Source: CAWBRT01 sp963832785 (GTDB taxonomy: Bacteria; Acidobacteriota; Terriglobia; Terriglobales; Acidobacteriaceae). Taken from it: DNA of 64,000 nt. The DNA lies in assembly GCA_963832785.1 (NCBI GenBank), contig CAWHVF010000005.1, positions 682,001 through 746,000 of the forward strand, in the 5' to 3' direction. Within the stretch, counting starts at the first letter, position 1. The number at the start of each line of letters is the position of its first letter. The notes beneath the pieces are model-generated. The model made no database searches and was not told the DNA's origin. It worked only from the letters and a program-made list of their open reading frames with translations. The translations under genes were made by a program, and so were the position numbers. Below are positions 26,355-36,200 of this stretch, in pieces.

Positions 26355-26978
26355 ATGCCTCCGCGAACCGTAAATGTGTCTTCCCGCAAGCCAGCCGTTA
26401 AAGCTTCGCCCGCCAAGGTGCTCCACTCGCGCGTGACCTATCGCGGGCCGGTGTTCTACGTCACCTCGGAGATAGTGCGCGAACCCACCGGGATCACCAC
26501 CCGGCGCGACATCGTGCGCCACCCCGGCTCGGTGGTTATGATGGCGTTGGACGACACTGGCCGCGAGCCGCGCGTCCTGCTGGTCCGGCAGTTTCGCTAT
26601 GCCGCCGGGCGCCAGCTTTGGGAGCTGCCGGCCGGCCGGATCAATGAAGGCGAAGGCCTGCTCTCCGCCGCCAAACGGGAGTTGCTGGAGGAGACCGGCG
26701 TAACCGCCCGCAGTTGGAAGCAGGTGCTTTTCTTCTATGCCAGTCCCGGCTTTCTGGACGAGACCATGAGCATCTTTCTGGCCCATGGCCTGGAGCGCGG
26801 CAAAGCCAATCCTGATGAAGATGAGGTGATCGAGACGCGTTTCTTCCCGGTTTCCCAGGCCGTCAAGATGGTCGTGTCCGGCAGGATCCAGGATGGCAAG
26901 GCCATAGCAGGCGTGCTCTGGCTGGAGAAGTTCTGTGCCGCCAAGGGCGCCACAGTCCCCGGCAAGCGGCGCGGCTGA
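26355..26978 (+). CDS. NUDIX hydrolase (ADP-ribose pyrophosphatase-like)
   Basis: A 207-aa protein with a full NUDIX box near residues 90-115 (GRINEGEG...RELLEETGV). The layout, with a beta-rich N-terminal part and the box near the middle, resembles ADP-ribose pyrophosphatases (NudF type), which clear ADP-ribose and similar nucleoside diphosphate compounds. It starts 27 bp behind ribA and is probably co-transcribed. Confidence 0.85.
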   Translation: MPPRTVNVSSRKPAVKASPAKVLHSRVTYRGPVFYVTSEIVREPTGITTRRDIVRHPGSVVMMALDDTGREPRVLLVRQFRYAAGRQLWELPAGRINEGEGLLSAAKRELLEETGVTARSWKQVLFFYASPGFLDETMSIFLAHGLERGKANPDEDEVIETRFFPVSQAVKMVVSGRIQDGKAIAGVLWLEKFCAAKGATVPGKRRG

Positions 26979-27040
26979 TTCCGGCAGGCGCGAACGATTG
27001 CACCCGCAAATCAGCTCTGGCTTTTCTGATATGTACTAGC

Positions 27041-27069
27041 TTGACAACATACATTTAACGCCATACTAT
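27041..27069 (+). promoter_or_regulatory. Sigma-70-type promoter of the cold shock gene
   Basis: A perfect TTGACA at 27041-27046, a 17-bp spacer and TACTAT at 27064-27069. The start would be near 27076, leaving a leader of about 120 nt before the ATG at 27195. Long leaders are typical of cold shock genes. Confidence 0.7.
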
Positions 27070-27194
27070 AAGCTCAAATAACCGTCTCAGCAGGTTCCAC
27101 CCCGATTCGGATCATCCCGACACGAGAGCGTCCGTCCAGGAGTCTCACTCTGTTGAGGCGAGTACCGGTTTTCTACCGGAGTAAGGTACGGAGG

Positions 27195-27416
27195 ATGTCG
27201 CAAGTGTCGACGCGTATGAAAGGCACCGTTAAGTGGTTCAACAACGCAAAAGGTTTTGGTTTTATCGGCCGTGAAGGTGGGCCGGATGTTTTCGTCCACT
27301 ACACCGCCATCACCTCGGAGGGCTACAAGAGCCTGCAGGAAGGCGACGAGGTGGAATTCGAGATCGTTGAAGGCCAGAAAGGCCCCCAGGCCGGCAACGT
27401 AACCAAGGTCGCTTAA
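27195..27416 (+). CDS. Cold shock protein (CspA family)
   Basis: A 73-aa single cold-shock domain that binds single-stranded RNA/DNA. RNP1 is KGFGFI and RNP2 is VFVHY. The ATG at 27195 has AAGG 9 nt upstream; a shorter form from the ATG at 27216 and a longer frame from 27153 are possible. It has its own promoter and a strong terminator. Confidence 0.93.
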   Translation: MSQVSTRMKGTVKWFNNAKGFGFIGREGGPDVFVHYTAITSEGYKSLQEGDEVEFEIVEGQKGPQAGNVTKVA

Positions 27417-28330
27417 GATCGAATAGTCCGCCGGCCAGCGCGCCAACCAGCGTCTGCTGGCAAGCCCGGCCGCAACATTACCCAGCCGCTTTGGCTGGGT
27501 TTATTTTTGCGTGGGAAAACTTTGCCCGAAGCCGGAAGGAAACGCGCGCTCAGCCGGGCCGGCCACGGCGAATGGCTAAACGCCGCTGCCGACGCAGAGG
27601 CTTGGCGAAAAGCGCCGGAGTAGCGCAGCGCGGCGGAAACGTAGCCGGGATCGGCGGACGGAACAGTGGGAATATTGGGATGTGGGCGCAGCCCTCCGGT
27701 GGGTGCCATTATCGCCAGGCGAAATGGAGCGGCGGCGTTAAGGAACTTCACCATTACCCGGTGATCGCCCCGGGAAAGCTGCAGATCGCTGCGCAGGCTC
27801 TTTGGCTGCGGGGCATGGCGGTCATCGCGCAGCAAAACCCGCTTGCCGTCAACGAAGATCGCCATTGTGCCGCCCGACTCCAGGAAAATGCGCCACTCGC
27901 CATCAGAGCGGAGGTAGAGCTGCGTCAAGCCGTAAAGCACGCCGTCCTTGGCCATGTAAGAGGGCAGCTTCACCTGGCCATCGGCGAACTGAAAGAATTC
28001 GACTTTGTGGCCGCCGTAACTGGACTTACCGATCCCATCGCGCTCCGGCCCCCATTGGCGGTTGAAGTCGGCATAAGGATGGGTTCCGAAAGGCCCGACT
28101 ATGCGCCAATCGGTGAGCAATCCGGAATCGCGCGAAGCCTGCAACTCCTTCATCTCGCTGGCCCCGTCGATTGCCGCTTCCGCCAGGGCGAGTCGTGGCG
28201 CGGGCCGGCGGCTCTGCGCCGGCGCGGGAAGGCATAGAGACAACAGGAGGCAAGCCGCCAATCCGGCGCCCCGGCAGACGGCGGCCTTGCGTCTGGGGTG
28301 GGAGCCGGAGTTCCTGAGGTCTCTTTGTTT
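27413..28330 (-). CDS. Secreted protein, apparently truncated
   Basis: About 305 aa from a GTG at 28330; the frame is open to an ATG at 28414, but that extension looks non-coding. A signal peptide ends near PAPAQ. The following part (DWRIVGPFGTHPYADFN and beta strands) looks like the N-terminal beta-sandwich of larger acidobacterial TPR proteins. The C-terminal end is odd: it runs back through the cold shock terminator hairpin (27481-27508) and overlaps the csp stop codon. A loss of the original 3' end is likely. Confidence 0.5.
   Translation of the reverse strand, partial: KQRDLRNSGSHPRRKAAVCRGAGLAACLLLSLCLPAPAQSRRPAPRLALAEAAIDGASEMKELQASRDSGLLTDWRIVGPFGTHPYADFNRQWGPERDGIGKSSYGGHKVEFFQFADGQVKLPSYMAKDGVLYGLTQLYLRSDGEWRIFLESGGTMAIFVDGKRVLLRDDRHAPQPKSLRSDLQLSRGDHRVMVKFLNAAAPFRLAIMAPTGGLRPHPNIPTVPSADPGYVSAALRYSGAFRQASASAAAFSHSPWPARLSARFLPASGKVFPRKNKPSQSGWVMLRPGLPADAGWRAGRRTIRS
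27481..27508 (+). terminator. Intrinsic terminator after the cold shock gene
   Basis: CCCAGCC and GGCTGGG around a 5-nt loop (27481-27499), followed by TTTATTTTT. It ends the cold shock transcript 65 bp behind its stop. Confidence 0.85.
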
Positions 28331-28756
28331 CACAATGCCTGGACTCTTCCGCTCGGCATGGCACCGAGCCCGCCGCCCCGGCGAATGGTGATTACCCGCC
28401 GGGCGACAAAGCATACGCGGGCCGCCAGGAACGTTTATTCCTGCGGCCCGCTAGCCCATCTGAGTCATCTACCTCCCAGGCGTTCCCCCAGGAAGTTTTT
28501 GCCCGAAAGTTAGCCGGCTCAGTCGAATGGGGTTCTTGAGAGGCAGTGTGCCGGTATTGTCCGGCGACAGGAATGCGAATGAAGACTTAGTCGATTGAGG
28601 AGTAAAGCCCTAGGCAGTAAGCGGCAGACACGGGGAATGGGCCAAGCGTTACCTAACACTCGAGGGCGCTTCAGGTTTGCCGTATCTGCCCTTGCTTTGC
28701 TCTTAACGTGAAACATGAAACATGAAACGAAATACATAAGAGGGCCGCGCAAATCC
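28331..28756. other. Gene-free stretch
   Basis: About 425 bp between two leftward secreted-protein genes. I see no supported gene; it may hold the promoter of the gene at 27413-28330. Confidence 0.45.
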
Positions 28757-29218
28757 TTATCGTTTGCCCCCTATCACCGGAGACTCCGGTCCGGCGCTCT
28801 TGTTTTCCTCGCCGCGGATGGCGCCACGCTCATCGGCGAAGAAAGAGCGGTGCTGCGGAGAAGGCTGCGGGTGGGCGTCCATCCACAAGGCGAAGCCCTC
28901 GCCGGTGCCCTTGAACCTCACGTAGTAATCGCCGCGGTTCAGGTTCGTCATGCGCTTGGTGAATGAACCGTGCCCGACCAGCGCCGGCAGCGTGGGCGCG
29001 TACTTGCCATGCTTCTGTTTGTAGAGCCGCTCCGCCGTCAGCACCACGCGCATGTAGCCCAAAGCCAGCGCCTCCGACTGCGAGCGGGCCGGATCGCCGG
29101 CAAACCGCGGACGGTAGTCCTCCGCCGCCGCGGCGTATGCCGGCGGCGACGCCAGCCCTATTGCCGAACCAAGGGCAAAAGCGAATGCAACACAGGAGAA
29201 CTTCAAGGGTGATTTCAT
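28757..29218 (-). CDS. Small secreted protein, pilin-like mature part
   Basis: A 153-aa protein with AAGGAG 7 nt upstream. A standard signal peptide (about 1-30, ending AYA) is followed by a helix and a segment (AERLYKQKHGKYAPTLPALVG) like the region behind the N-terminal helix of type II secretion/type IV pseudopilins. It lacks the prepilin peptidase motif, so it is not a true pilin. Acidobacteria have many such proteins; function unknown. Confidence 0.6.
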   Translation of the reverse strand: MKSPLKFSCVAFAFALGSAIGLASPPAYAAAAEDYRPRFAGDPARSQSEALALGYMRVVLTAERLYKQKHGKYAPTLPALVGHGSFTKRMTNLNRGDYYVRFKGTGEGFALWMDAHPQPSPQHRSFFADERGAIRGEENKSAGPESPVIGGKR

Positions 29219-29361
29219 TGAAACTCCTTAAGACTGCCGCCAAAGTGGGTAGTATGATGGCCTTCAGTACAATGTACCTTGGGACTAATCCCAACGAATA
29301 CGCAGCTTTGAAAACAACCCCCGGTATGGTAATGCTAAATGCAGAGATTCAGGACGCAAAC

Positions 29362-30018
29362 ATGAAACCTTCTTCCGCCAAGAGGGCCCCTATTCGGATA
29401 GCCGTAGTTGAGAGCGATCCGTTGCGTTTTATCGGCTTTCGCGCCCTATTCGATTCAGAACCTGAATTGGAGTTGTACGCCGTACCCGCAGCCGAAATCC
29501 CCAGCAGAAGTGATGTCGACCTGATCCTTCTGGGCAGCCGCGGCGCCCAAAATCTTTTCGACCTAATGGCCGGGCTGAAAGCTTCGCGGCCCGACTTGCG
29601 AATCCTGGTGACGGGCATGGGAGCCGATGACGAGACAATTCTAAAGGCGCTGGCCGGAGGGGCCAAGGGCTACGTCGACGAATCCGCCTCGCCGGCGGAG
29701 TTCGCCCAGGCCATCCACGTGGTTCACCAAGGTTCGGTGTGGGCGCCACGGCGCGTGCTTTCCATGTTCATCGAGCGGGTAACCTCGGCACCGGGAAGAA
29801 TCTTCCCCGCCGGCCGGGTGGTCTTCACCGATCGCGAGAAGGAAGTGCTCGAACTGCTGGTCGCCGGGCGCTCCAACAAGGAAATCGGCGCTGTGCTCGG
29901 CATCGAAGAACGCACGGTAAAGGCGCACGTGGCCAAACTGATGCGCAAGGTCGGGGTGCAGAATCGCATCGCCCTTTCGGTGCACGCCATCACGCATTCG
30001 CTGGTGGCGAATCGGTAA
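29362..30018 (+). CDS. NarL/LuxR-type response regulator with degenerate receiver
   Basis: A 218-aa protein from the ATG at 29362 (CAGGA 8 nt upstream); the frame is open further but that part looks non-coding. The N-terminal receiver fold (about 10-125) lacks the phospho-acceptor Asp: the expected place reads LILLGSRG, with Gly58. The conserved Lys near GYV is also replaced by an acidic residue. Thr84 is kept. The C-terminal LuxR HTH (about 153-215) is normal, with FTDREKEVLELL and the KEIGAVLGIEERTVKAHV helix-turn-helix. It probably works without phosphorylation. Confidence 0.85.
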   Translation: MKPSSAKRAPIRIAVVESDPLRFIGFRALFDSEPELELYAVPAAEIPSRSDVDLILLGSRGAQNLFDLMAGLKASRPDLRILVTGMGADDETILKALAGGAKGYVDESASPAEFAQAIHVVHQGSVWAPRRVLSMFIERVTSAPGRIFPAGRVVFTDREKEVLELLVAGRSNKEIGAVLGIEERTVKAHVAKLMRKVGVQNRIALSVHAITHSLVANR

Positions 30019-30234
30019 CGGCGTAACTTCCGAAACAGCTTCCGCCGAACCCGCGGCGCGAGAAAACGGACAGTTCGGCCTCTCGGCCTTTGGCTCTAAG
30101 GGAATCAACCAAGCAACTTGTGATTTCGTAGGGTGTTAATCACCGGCAGCCCTGGTCGGCGTAACATGGGGCTGGGGTGCAAGTGTGCCGGCCCGAATCC
30201 AACGGCCCGCATTTGCCGCGATAGAGGAGCGGAT

Positions 30235-31092
30235 ATGAAAAAATTCTTTGCCTTCACAGTGGCGCTGCTGACGGTTGTAACCTTCTCCGGCATGGCCTAT
30301 GCCGATCAGCGCGGCGACGACGTAGACCGCATCCAGAATGCCGCCACTGTATTGGACGAGATCATGGCCGCTCCCGACAAGGGGGTGCCGGAGGAAATCC
30401 TCGGCTCAGCCAAATGCGTCGCCATCGTGCCTTCGATGCTCAAAGGCGCATTCATCGTGGGCGTCAACCGCGGCAAGGGTGTCGCCAGTTGCCGCACGGA
30501 AAAGGGTTGGAGCGCCCCGGCTTTCTTCATCCTGGAAGGCGGCAGCTTCGGCTTCCAGATCGGCGGGCAAGCCGTAGACCTGGTTATGCTGGTGATGAAC
30601 GACAACGGCATGCGCAACCTGCTGGCCAGCAAGTTCAAGCTGGGAGCGGATGCCTCGGTGGCCGCCGGCCCGGTGGGCCGCCACGCCGAAGGCATGACCG
30701 ACTGGAAGATGCGGGCCGAAGTGCTGACCTATTCGCGCGCCCGCGGCATCTTTGCCGGCGTGAGCCTGAACGGCGCCTCCATTCGCCAGCACCGGGATGA
30801 TACCCGCGCGTTCTACGGACGCATGGTTCCATTCCGCACGCTGCTGGCCGGCAACCTCAATCCGGTACCCGAAGATGCCGCTCCCTGGCTGGCCGCGCTG
30901 AACAAGTACGCCCCCATTTCGCCGGTCAAGCCTGCGGCTGCTCCGGCGCCACCCGCAACCGCGCCCGTTCAGCCCGCGGCCAAGGCTCCCGCGGCCGAAC
31001 CGACGCCCGCCGCCAAGGCTTCCCCCACCGAACCGGCGCCCCAACCAGAAGAAGAACCGCCAGCCGAGAAGGAGACAGACGAGGGCGAATAG
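30235..31092 (+). CDS. SYLF (Ysc84) lipid-binding domain protein
   Basis: A 285-aa protein from the ATG at 30235, with GAGGAG 6 nt upstream. A signal peptide (about 1-23, ending AYA) is followed by a SYLF domain (about 30-210: AKCVAIVPSMLKGAFIVG, GGSFGFQIGGQAVDLVMLVM), known to bind phosphoinositide-type lipids in eukaryotes and found in bacterial envelope proteins. The last 60 residues are a Pro/Ala/Glu-rich tail, probably unstructured and perhaps reaching through the envelope. Function in bacteria is unclear. Confidence 0.88.
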   Translation: MKKFFAFTVALLTVVTFSGMAYADQRGDDVDRIQNAATVLDEIMAAPDKGVPEEILGSAKCVAIVPSMLKGAFIVGVNRGKGVASCRTEKGWSAPAFFILEGGSFGFQIGGQAVDLVMLVMNDNGMRNLLASKFKLGADASVAAGPVGRHAEGMTDWKMRAEVLTYSRARGIFAGVSLNGASIRQHRDDTRAFYGRMVPFRTLLAGNLNPVPEDAAPWLAALNKYAPISPVKPAAAPAPPATAPVQPAAKAPAAEPTPAAKASPTEPAPQPEEEPPAEKETDEGE

Positions 31093-31108
31093 CGGGAGAT
31101 TGAAAAGC

Positions 31109-31192
31109 GGTGTGCCCGCATCTGCCTGGTTTTGGCAGATGTGGGCGAGTTTGAATCCCACATCTGCGAAAGGCGCGCAGATGTGGGGCACC
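31109..31192. repeat. Double hairpin repeat of the GGGGCACC family
   Basis: About 84 bp with a first hairpin (CATCTGCC / GGCAGATG), a second hairpin (CCCACATCTGCG / CGCAGATGTGGG) and the end GGGGCACC. The ends match the repeats at 14126 and 57061, but the inner stems differ. Confidence 0.65.
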
Positions 31193-31199
31193 AGCTTTC

Positions 31200-31234
31200 C
31201 AATCTGCAATCTTCAATCTAAAATCTGAAATTTC
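31200..31234. repeat. 7-bp repeat array over the gluQ stop
   Basis: Five units with 7-base spacing: CAATCTG, CAATCTT, CAATCTA, AAATCTG, AAATTTC. The gluQ stop codon (31213) lies inside, so the last six or seven residues of the protein come from the repeat. Confidence 0.75.
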
Positions 31235-32028
31235 TTCTGCAGCTCTTCCGCCGTTGCTCCGGCGGCGCGCAAAGCGCGCAGGCTGAGAGCATCGCTACGC
31301 TTGGCCAGGCGGGCGCCGTTTTCGCCCAACACCAGCGGGCAATGATAGTAATCCGGCAGCGCAATGCCCAGGGCGCGGGCCAGCAGAACCTGCCGCGCGG
31401 TTGAACGCAGGAGGTCCATTCCGCGCACGACCTCGGTGATGCGCATGGCCGCGTCGTCCACCACCACGGCCAACTGGTATGCCGGAACATCGTCGCGACG
31501 CCACACCAGGAAATCTCCGAAGTCGCGTCCGGCGACAAACGCCTGCGGTCCCTGGCGGAGGTCATCGAAGCGGATCGTCTCGCCGTCGGGCACGCGAAAG
31601 CGCCAGTTGATTCCCGCCGGGCTCTCGCTTTGCCGCGAGCGGCAGCGGCAAGTGCCCGGATAAATCTGCTCGTCATCGCTTTCGTGCGGCGCCTGGGCAG
31701 CGTGCAGCAGGTCCTTGCGCGAGCAGGAGCAGGGATAAATGGCGCCCGTCTCGTGCAAATGCCGCCAAGCCCGAAGGTAGGAATCGTGCCGCTGGCTTTG
31801 CGAATACGGCTCATAGGGCCCGCCCACGTCGGGGCCCTCCTGCCAGCGGATGCCGAGCCAGCGCAGGTCTTCGATGGCCGCCGCGGCAAACTCGCGGCGC
31901 GAGCGTTGGAGGTCGAGGTCTTCGTCTCGGAACACCAGCGTGCCAGCGTGCTCCACTGCGCGGCGATAGGCGGTCCAGAAGGTGCGCGCGTGTCCCAGGT
32001 GCAAAAGTCCGGTAGGCGAAGGCGCCAA
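31213..32028 (-). CDS. gluQ: Glutamyl-Q tRNA(Asp) synthetase, start region disturbed
   Basis: A 271-aa short GluRS paralogue that attaches Glu to queuosine in tRNA-Asp. It shows the HIGH-type motif (HLGH), a zinc site (CSC, Y, C) at about 100-125 and a KMSKS-like LAKRSD. Homologues begin Y-x-GRFAPSPTG. Here the codons for YRGRL are present, but no ATG, GTG or TTG lies between them and the TGA at the heptad array. The only usual start is the TTG at 32028 (Leu of LAPSPTG), which would lose the Arg that binds glutamate in GluRS enzymes. It may be weakly expressed or inactive. Confidence 0.85.
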   Translation of the reverse strand: MAPSPTGLLHLGHARTFWTAYRRAVEHAGTLVFRDEDLDLQRSRREFAAAAIEDLRWLGIRWQEGPDVGGPYEPYSQSQRHDSYLRAWRHLHETGAIYPCSCSRKDLLHAAQAPHESDDEQIYPGTCRCRSRQSESPAGINWRFRVPDGETIRFDDLRQGPQAFVAGRDFGDFLVWRRDDVPAYQLAVVVDDAAMRITEVVRGMDLLRSTARQVLLARALGIALPDYYHCPLVLGENGARLAKRSDALSLRALRAAGATAEELQKKFQILD

Positions 32029-32040
32029 GCGGCCGCGATA

Positions 32041-32075
32041 GAGTTTCGAGTTTCGAGTTTCCAGTTTCCAGTTTC
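32041..32075. repeat. 7-bp repeat array at the gluQ start
   Basis: Five units with exact 7-base spacing: GAGTTTC three times, then CAGTTTC twice. It begins next to the codon for the conserved Tyr of YRGR in gluQ, and sits where the start codon should be. Confidence 0.85.
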
Positions 32076-32120
32076 AATTTGAGCGCTGGCGCCTGCGGAC
32101 CAACCCCCGCTCCTTATTCC

Positions 32121-33149
32121 CTATGATCCTACGAACCTGGCGTACAGGCTGCGGGCCACGGCGGCGTCGGTGGTTCCCTTGATGATGGCGCGTCCGTCGG
32201 GGAACAGCGTCAGCTCGTAAGGGTCGCGCCAAAACTTGAGCACGAAGTCGTTATAGCGGACGGTGCCATGGGGCTGCAGCCGCTCCGCCATCTCGGCAAA
32301 ATCGATAGGGCGTTGCCGCTCGTGAATCTGCACCGAGTTGCGTCCGCACATGGTGATGTGCGGCCTCGCCTCGCCGGAGAGGTGGATGAAGTCGCCCTTA
32401 TCGCAGGCGCGGCAGCCGGGGCGCGGCCTGGCGGTGGAGACCTCGGCGCGGTCGTTGGACCACAAATCGATGGAGAGCAAGGTCTGGCGCAGTTTTTCGC
32501 GGCTGCCCACCAGCAGCTTCATGGCTTCGGTGACGGCCAGGGAGGCTATGGCGTTGACGGTTGAATTCAGAATGCCAGAGGTGTCGCAGGTCTCGACCAC
32601 GCCGCGCGGGGCGTCGGGAAAGACACAGGCCAGGCAGGCCGTCTGCCGGGGCAGCACGTTCATGGTCACCCCATAGCTGCCGACCGCCGCGGCATAGATC
32701 CACGGCACGGAAAAGCTTATGGCGAAATCGTTGATCAGGTAACGGGTTTCGAAGTTGTCGGTGCCGTCCAGGATAAGGTCTGTGCCGCCCAGCAGCTCTT
32801 TGGCATTGGCCGGAGTCAAATCCGCCACGTGCGGTTCGACCTGGATTTCGGAGTTGAAAGCGGCAATCTTGCGCGCGGCCGCCACCGCCTTGGGCAGCGA
32901 TTCTGCCGCGTCGGCCTCGTCAAACAGCACCTGGCGCTGCAGGTTGCTGGTCTCTATGTAGTCGCGGTCGATGATGCGCAGGTAACCGACACCAGCCCGG
33001 GCCAGCAGCGAACTCAGCGCCGAGCCGGTGGCGCCGCAGCCGACTATGACCACACGTCCCTGGCCAAGTTTCTTTTGCCCATCTTCTCCAATGCCGCGGA
33101 ACAGAATCTGCCGCGAGTAACGATCCTCGAATTTCATTTGCAGGGCCAT
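32121..33149 (-). CDS. ThiF/MoeB/HesA-family adenylyltransferase
   Basis: A 342-aa E1-like enzyme that adenylates the C-terminal Gly of a ubiquitin-like sulfur carrier (ThiS, MoaD or similar). The N-terminus DRYSRQILF is typical; nucleotide site VGCGATGSAL (about 36-46); Arg/Asp set in DRDYIETSNLQRQ; zinc Cys pairs CLAC (about 177-180) and CRAC (about 247-250). A C-terminal extension of about 80 residues (from 265) ends with a small beta-rich domain, as in MoeB-like proteins that have a ThiS-like or other tail. Which carrier it serves cannot be told. Confidence 0.88.
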   Translation of the reverse strand: MALQMKFEDRYSRQILFRGIGEDGQKKLGQGRVVIVGCGATGSALSSLLARAGVGYLRIIDRDYIETSNLQRQVLFDEADAAESLPKAVAAARKIAAFNSEIQVEPHVADLTPANAKELLGGTDLILDGTDNFETRYLINDFAISFSVPWIYAAAVGSYGVTMNVLPRQTACLACVFPDAPRGVVETCDTSGILNSTVNAIASLAVTEAMKLLVGSREKLRQTLLSIDLWSNDRAEVSTARPRPGCRACDKGDFIHLSGEARPHITMCGRNSVQIHERQRPIDFAEMAERLQPHGTVRYNDFVLKFWRDPYELTLFPDGRAIIKGTTDAAVARSLYARFVGS

Positions 33150-33232
33150 GATTTTACCCGAACGATTTATTATAAGTGAGCTGCTGAGCGCATTCCGAAC
33201 CGGTTACGGTTGGATCCCCGGCAAGCGCGGCT

Positions 33233-36200
33233 TTGGCGTTTGCCGGCGTGCAGAAAGGCGCAGGCTGGGCAACACTCCGGCGGATACAGGATCAGCCTCT
33301 GCCGGGACCGGCCAAAAGGGGGCTCTTGCGGGCCATATCCTCAGTATTTGTCGGCGTTTTCATGGTCCTGTCGGCCCTCTGCCCGACTGAGCCGCTGGCG
33401 GCCCAGGACACCCCGCAACCAACCCCGGCGGTGGTTCACAAGCTGCCGGCGCAGGTGGTGGCGCGGATGGAACTCCGGGGCACGCCCATGGCCACCGCCC
33501 CTTACGTCCTGAAAATGATCGAGCAGAAAACGGGGATGCCCGTGGACCGGGAGGCCATCCGGCGAAGCCTACGGCGGCTCTACCAAACGCACCTGTTCGA
33601 AACCATCGACGTGCTTTCGGAAGCGGCGGGGCCGGACGAGATAGTTCTGATTTTTCGCACCACGCCGCGTTACTTCGTTGGCCTGCTCTCGGTCGACGGC
33701 CTGCCGAAGGACGGCCCCCGGTCTAGCGAGATGATCAACTCCGGCACGCTCGAGCTCGGCCTGCCGTACTCGCCGGAGCGGCTGAAGGAATCGCTGGAGC
33801 GCATGCATCGCCTGCTGGAGGATAACGGCTACTACCAGTCCCGCATCACCTACACGGAAAATCCCGATCCCTCAACCCAGCAGATGAACGTGAGCTTTCG
33901 CGTAGAGCCTGGCGGACTGAGCCGGGTCGGCCGCGTCACCCTGACGGGCGAGCACAACCTATCTCCCGAGGAGGTGGCGTACATCGCCGGCCTTCACCCC
34001 GGCGACAAGGTCCAGGCGGGCCAGGTGCAGCGCGCTTTGCGGCGGCTGCGCAAGCGCTTCCAGAAGGGCAAGCGTCTTGAGGCCCAGGTGGCTATTGCCC
34101 GCTCGTACCAGGCGGCCAATAACACCGTCGATTACACCATCGAGGTGCGGCGCGGGCCGGTAGTCGAGATAATGGCGGAAGGCGCCAGAGTATCACGCGG
34201 GCGGTTGAAGAAGCAGGTCCCCGTCTACCAGGAAGGGGCCATCGACCAGGATCTGCTGAATGAAGGCCGGCGTAACCTGCGCGATTTTCTGCAGTCGGAA
34301 GGCTACTTTAAGGCCCAGGTCAGCGTGCAGGAAAAGCGCGAAGACGATACCGTGCGTATCGTGTACGGCATTGAGCGCGGCTCCCGGCACCGGCTGGCGA
34401 ACATCAGGATCGAGGGCGCGAAATACTTCGACCAGCAGACCCTGCGCGAGCGTATGTCATCTCAGGAAGCAAGCTGGCTTTTGCCGAAGGGCCGCTTCAG
34501 CCCGGTCCTCCTGGCCAGCGATGTGACCGCCATAAAGACGCTCTACCAGGAGAACGGATTTGCCGACGTGGAGGTAACTGCCAGCGTGGACGAGGAGTAC
34601 CGTGGCGACCCGCGCAAGCTGCAAGCGGTGATCCGCATAAACGAAGGGCGGCAGGTGCTGGTGCGCAACCTGACCATCGCCGGCAACCGCAGCTTCCCCG
34701 AGGTGCTGCTGCGGCGGGACCTCTACAACATCCCCGGCCAGCCCTATTCGCAAGCCAACCTCGCCACGGACCAGGAAACGCTGGTCGACTTTTATTTCAA
34801 TCAGGGCTTTCCCCAGGTGCAGTTCGAGGCCAGCGTAAAGCCGGTGGAAAACGATCCGCAGCACGTGGACGTTACTTATACGATCGCGGAAGGCGAGCGG
34901 GTTTACGTCGAGAACGTGCTTGTCTCGGGATTAGCGCACACGCGCCGCGGCTGGGTGAGCCGCCGCTTTACGGTGCACGGCGGCGACCCGCTGGACCACT
35001 CCAAGATGGCGCAGACGCAATCGCGTCTTTATGATCTCGGCATCTTCAACGAAGTCGACATGGCAGTGCAGAACCCGGACGGGCAAATCGAGCGCAAGAA
35101 CCTGCTCTACCAGCTTCAGGAGGCGCGGCGCTACACCTTCCATTTCGGCGCCGGGGTGGAGTTCGCCACCGGCAACCAGCCCGGCAGCAACCCGCAGGGC
35201 AATACAGGCATAAGCCCCACCGGCTCCTTCAATGTCACCCGCATCAATTTTCGCGGGAAAGACGAGTCGCTGACCTTCCAGTCGCAGGTGGGAACGCTGA
35301 TCAAACGGGCGCAGTTAAGCTACGACCAGCCGCACTGGTTCGACTTCCAGAACCTGCACTTCACCACTTCCTTCCTTTACGACAACACCCGCGACGTGAA
35401 CACCTTCACCGCCGAGCGGCTGGGAGGATCGCTGCAACTGCAGCAGCGGCTGACGCGCGCCAACCGCCTGGTTTACGGCTTCAGCTACCGGCGCGATCGT
35501 GTCGACCCCAGCAGCTTCCCGGCGGGCTTCAGCCCCGACCTGGCTTCGATCTACGCCGCTCCGGTGCGCATCGGCATGCCCAGCATTACTTTTCTGCGCG
35601 ACACCCGGAATGACCCGCTCAATTCCACCAAGGGAGCGTTTACCACCGCCGACTTCGGGGCGGCCACCGGCTGGCTGGGCTCGGAGGCAAACTTCGGGCG
35701 AATCCTGGCGCAAAATTCCACCTACCATCGACTCGGCAAAGGATATGTGTTCGCACGCTCCACCCGCATCGGCATCGAATCTCCTTATGGGCATTCGACG
35801 GTGGTGCCCCTGCCGGAACACTTTTTTGCCGGCGGCAGCAACTCCCTGCGCGGATTTACGCTTAACCAGGCCGGCCCGCGCGACCCCATATCAGGCTACC
35901 CGATCGGTGGCAACGCCATGCTGGTCAATAACTTCGAACTACGCAGTCCGCCGATTGCCTTGCCGCTGGCAGGTCCGGGATTCAACTTCGTGGTCTTCCA
36001 CGACGCGGGCAACGTCTTCGACACCGCTTCTCACATGTGGACCAGCGTGGTGCACTGGTCACAGCGTGACCAGGAAGGCTGCAAGACCTTAACCACGAGC
36101 TGTGATTTCAACTACATCTCGCAGGCGGTGGGAGCCGGCATCCGTTACCTCACGCCCATCGGGCCGTTGCGCCTGGACCTGGGTTATGCGCTGAATCCGG

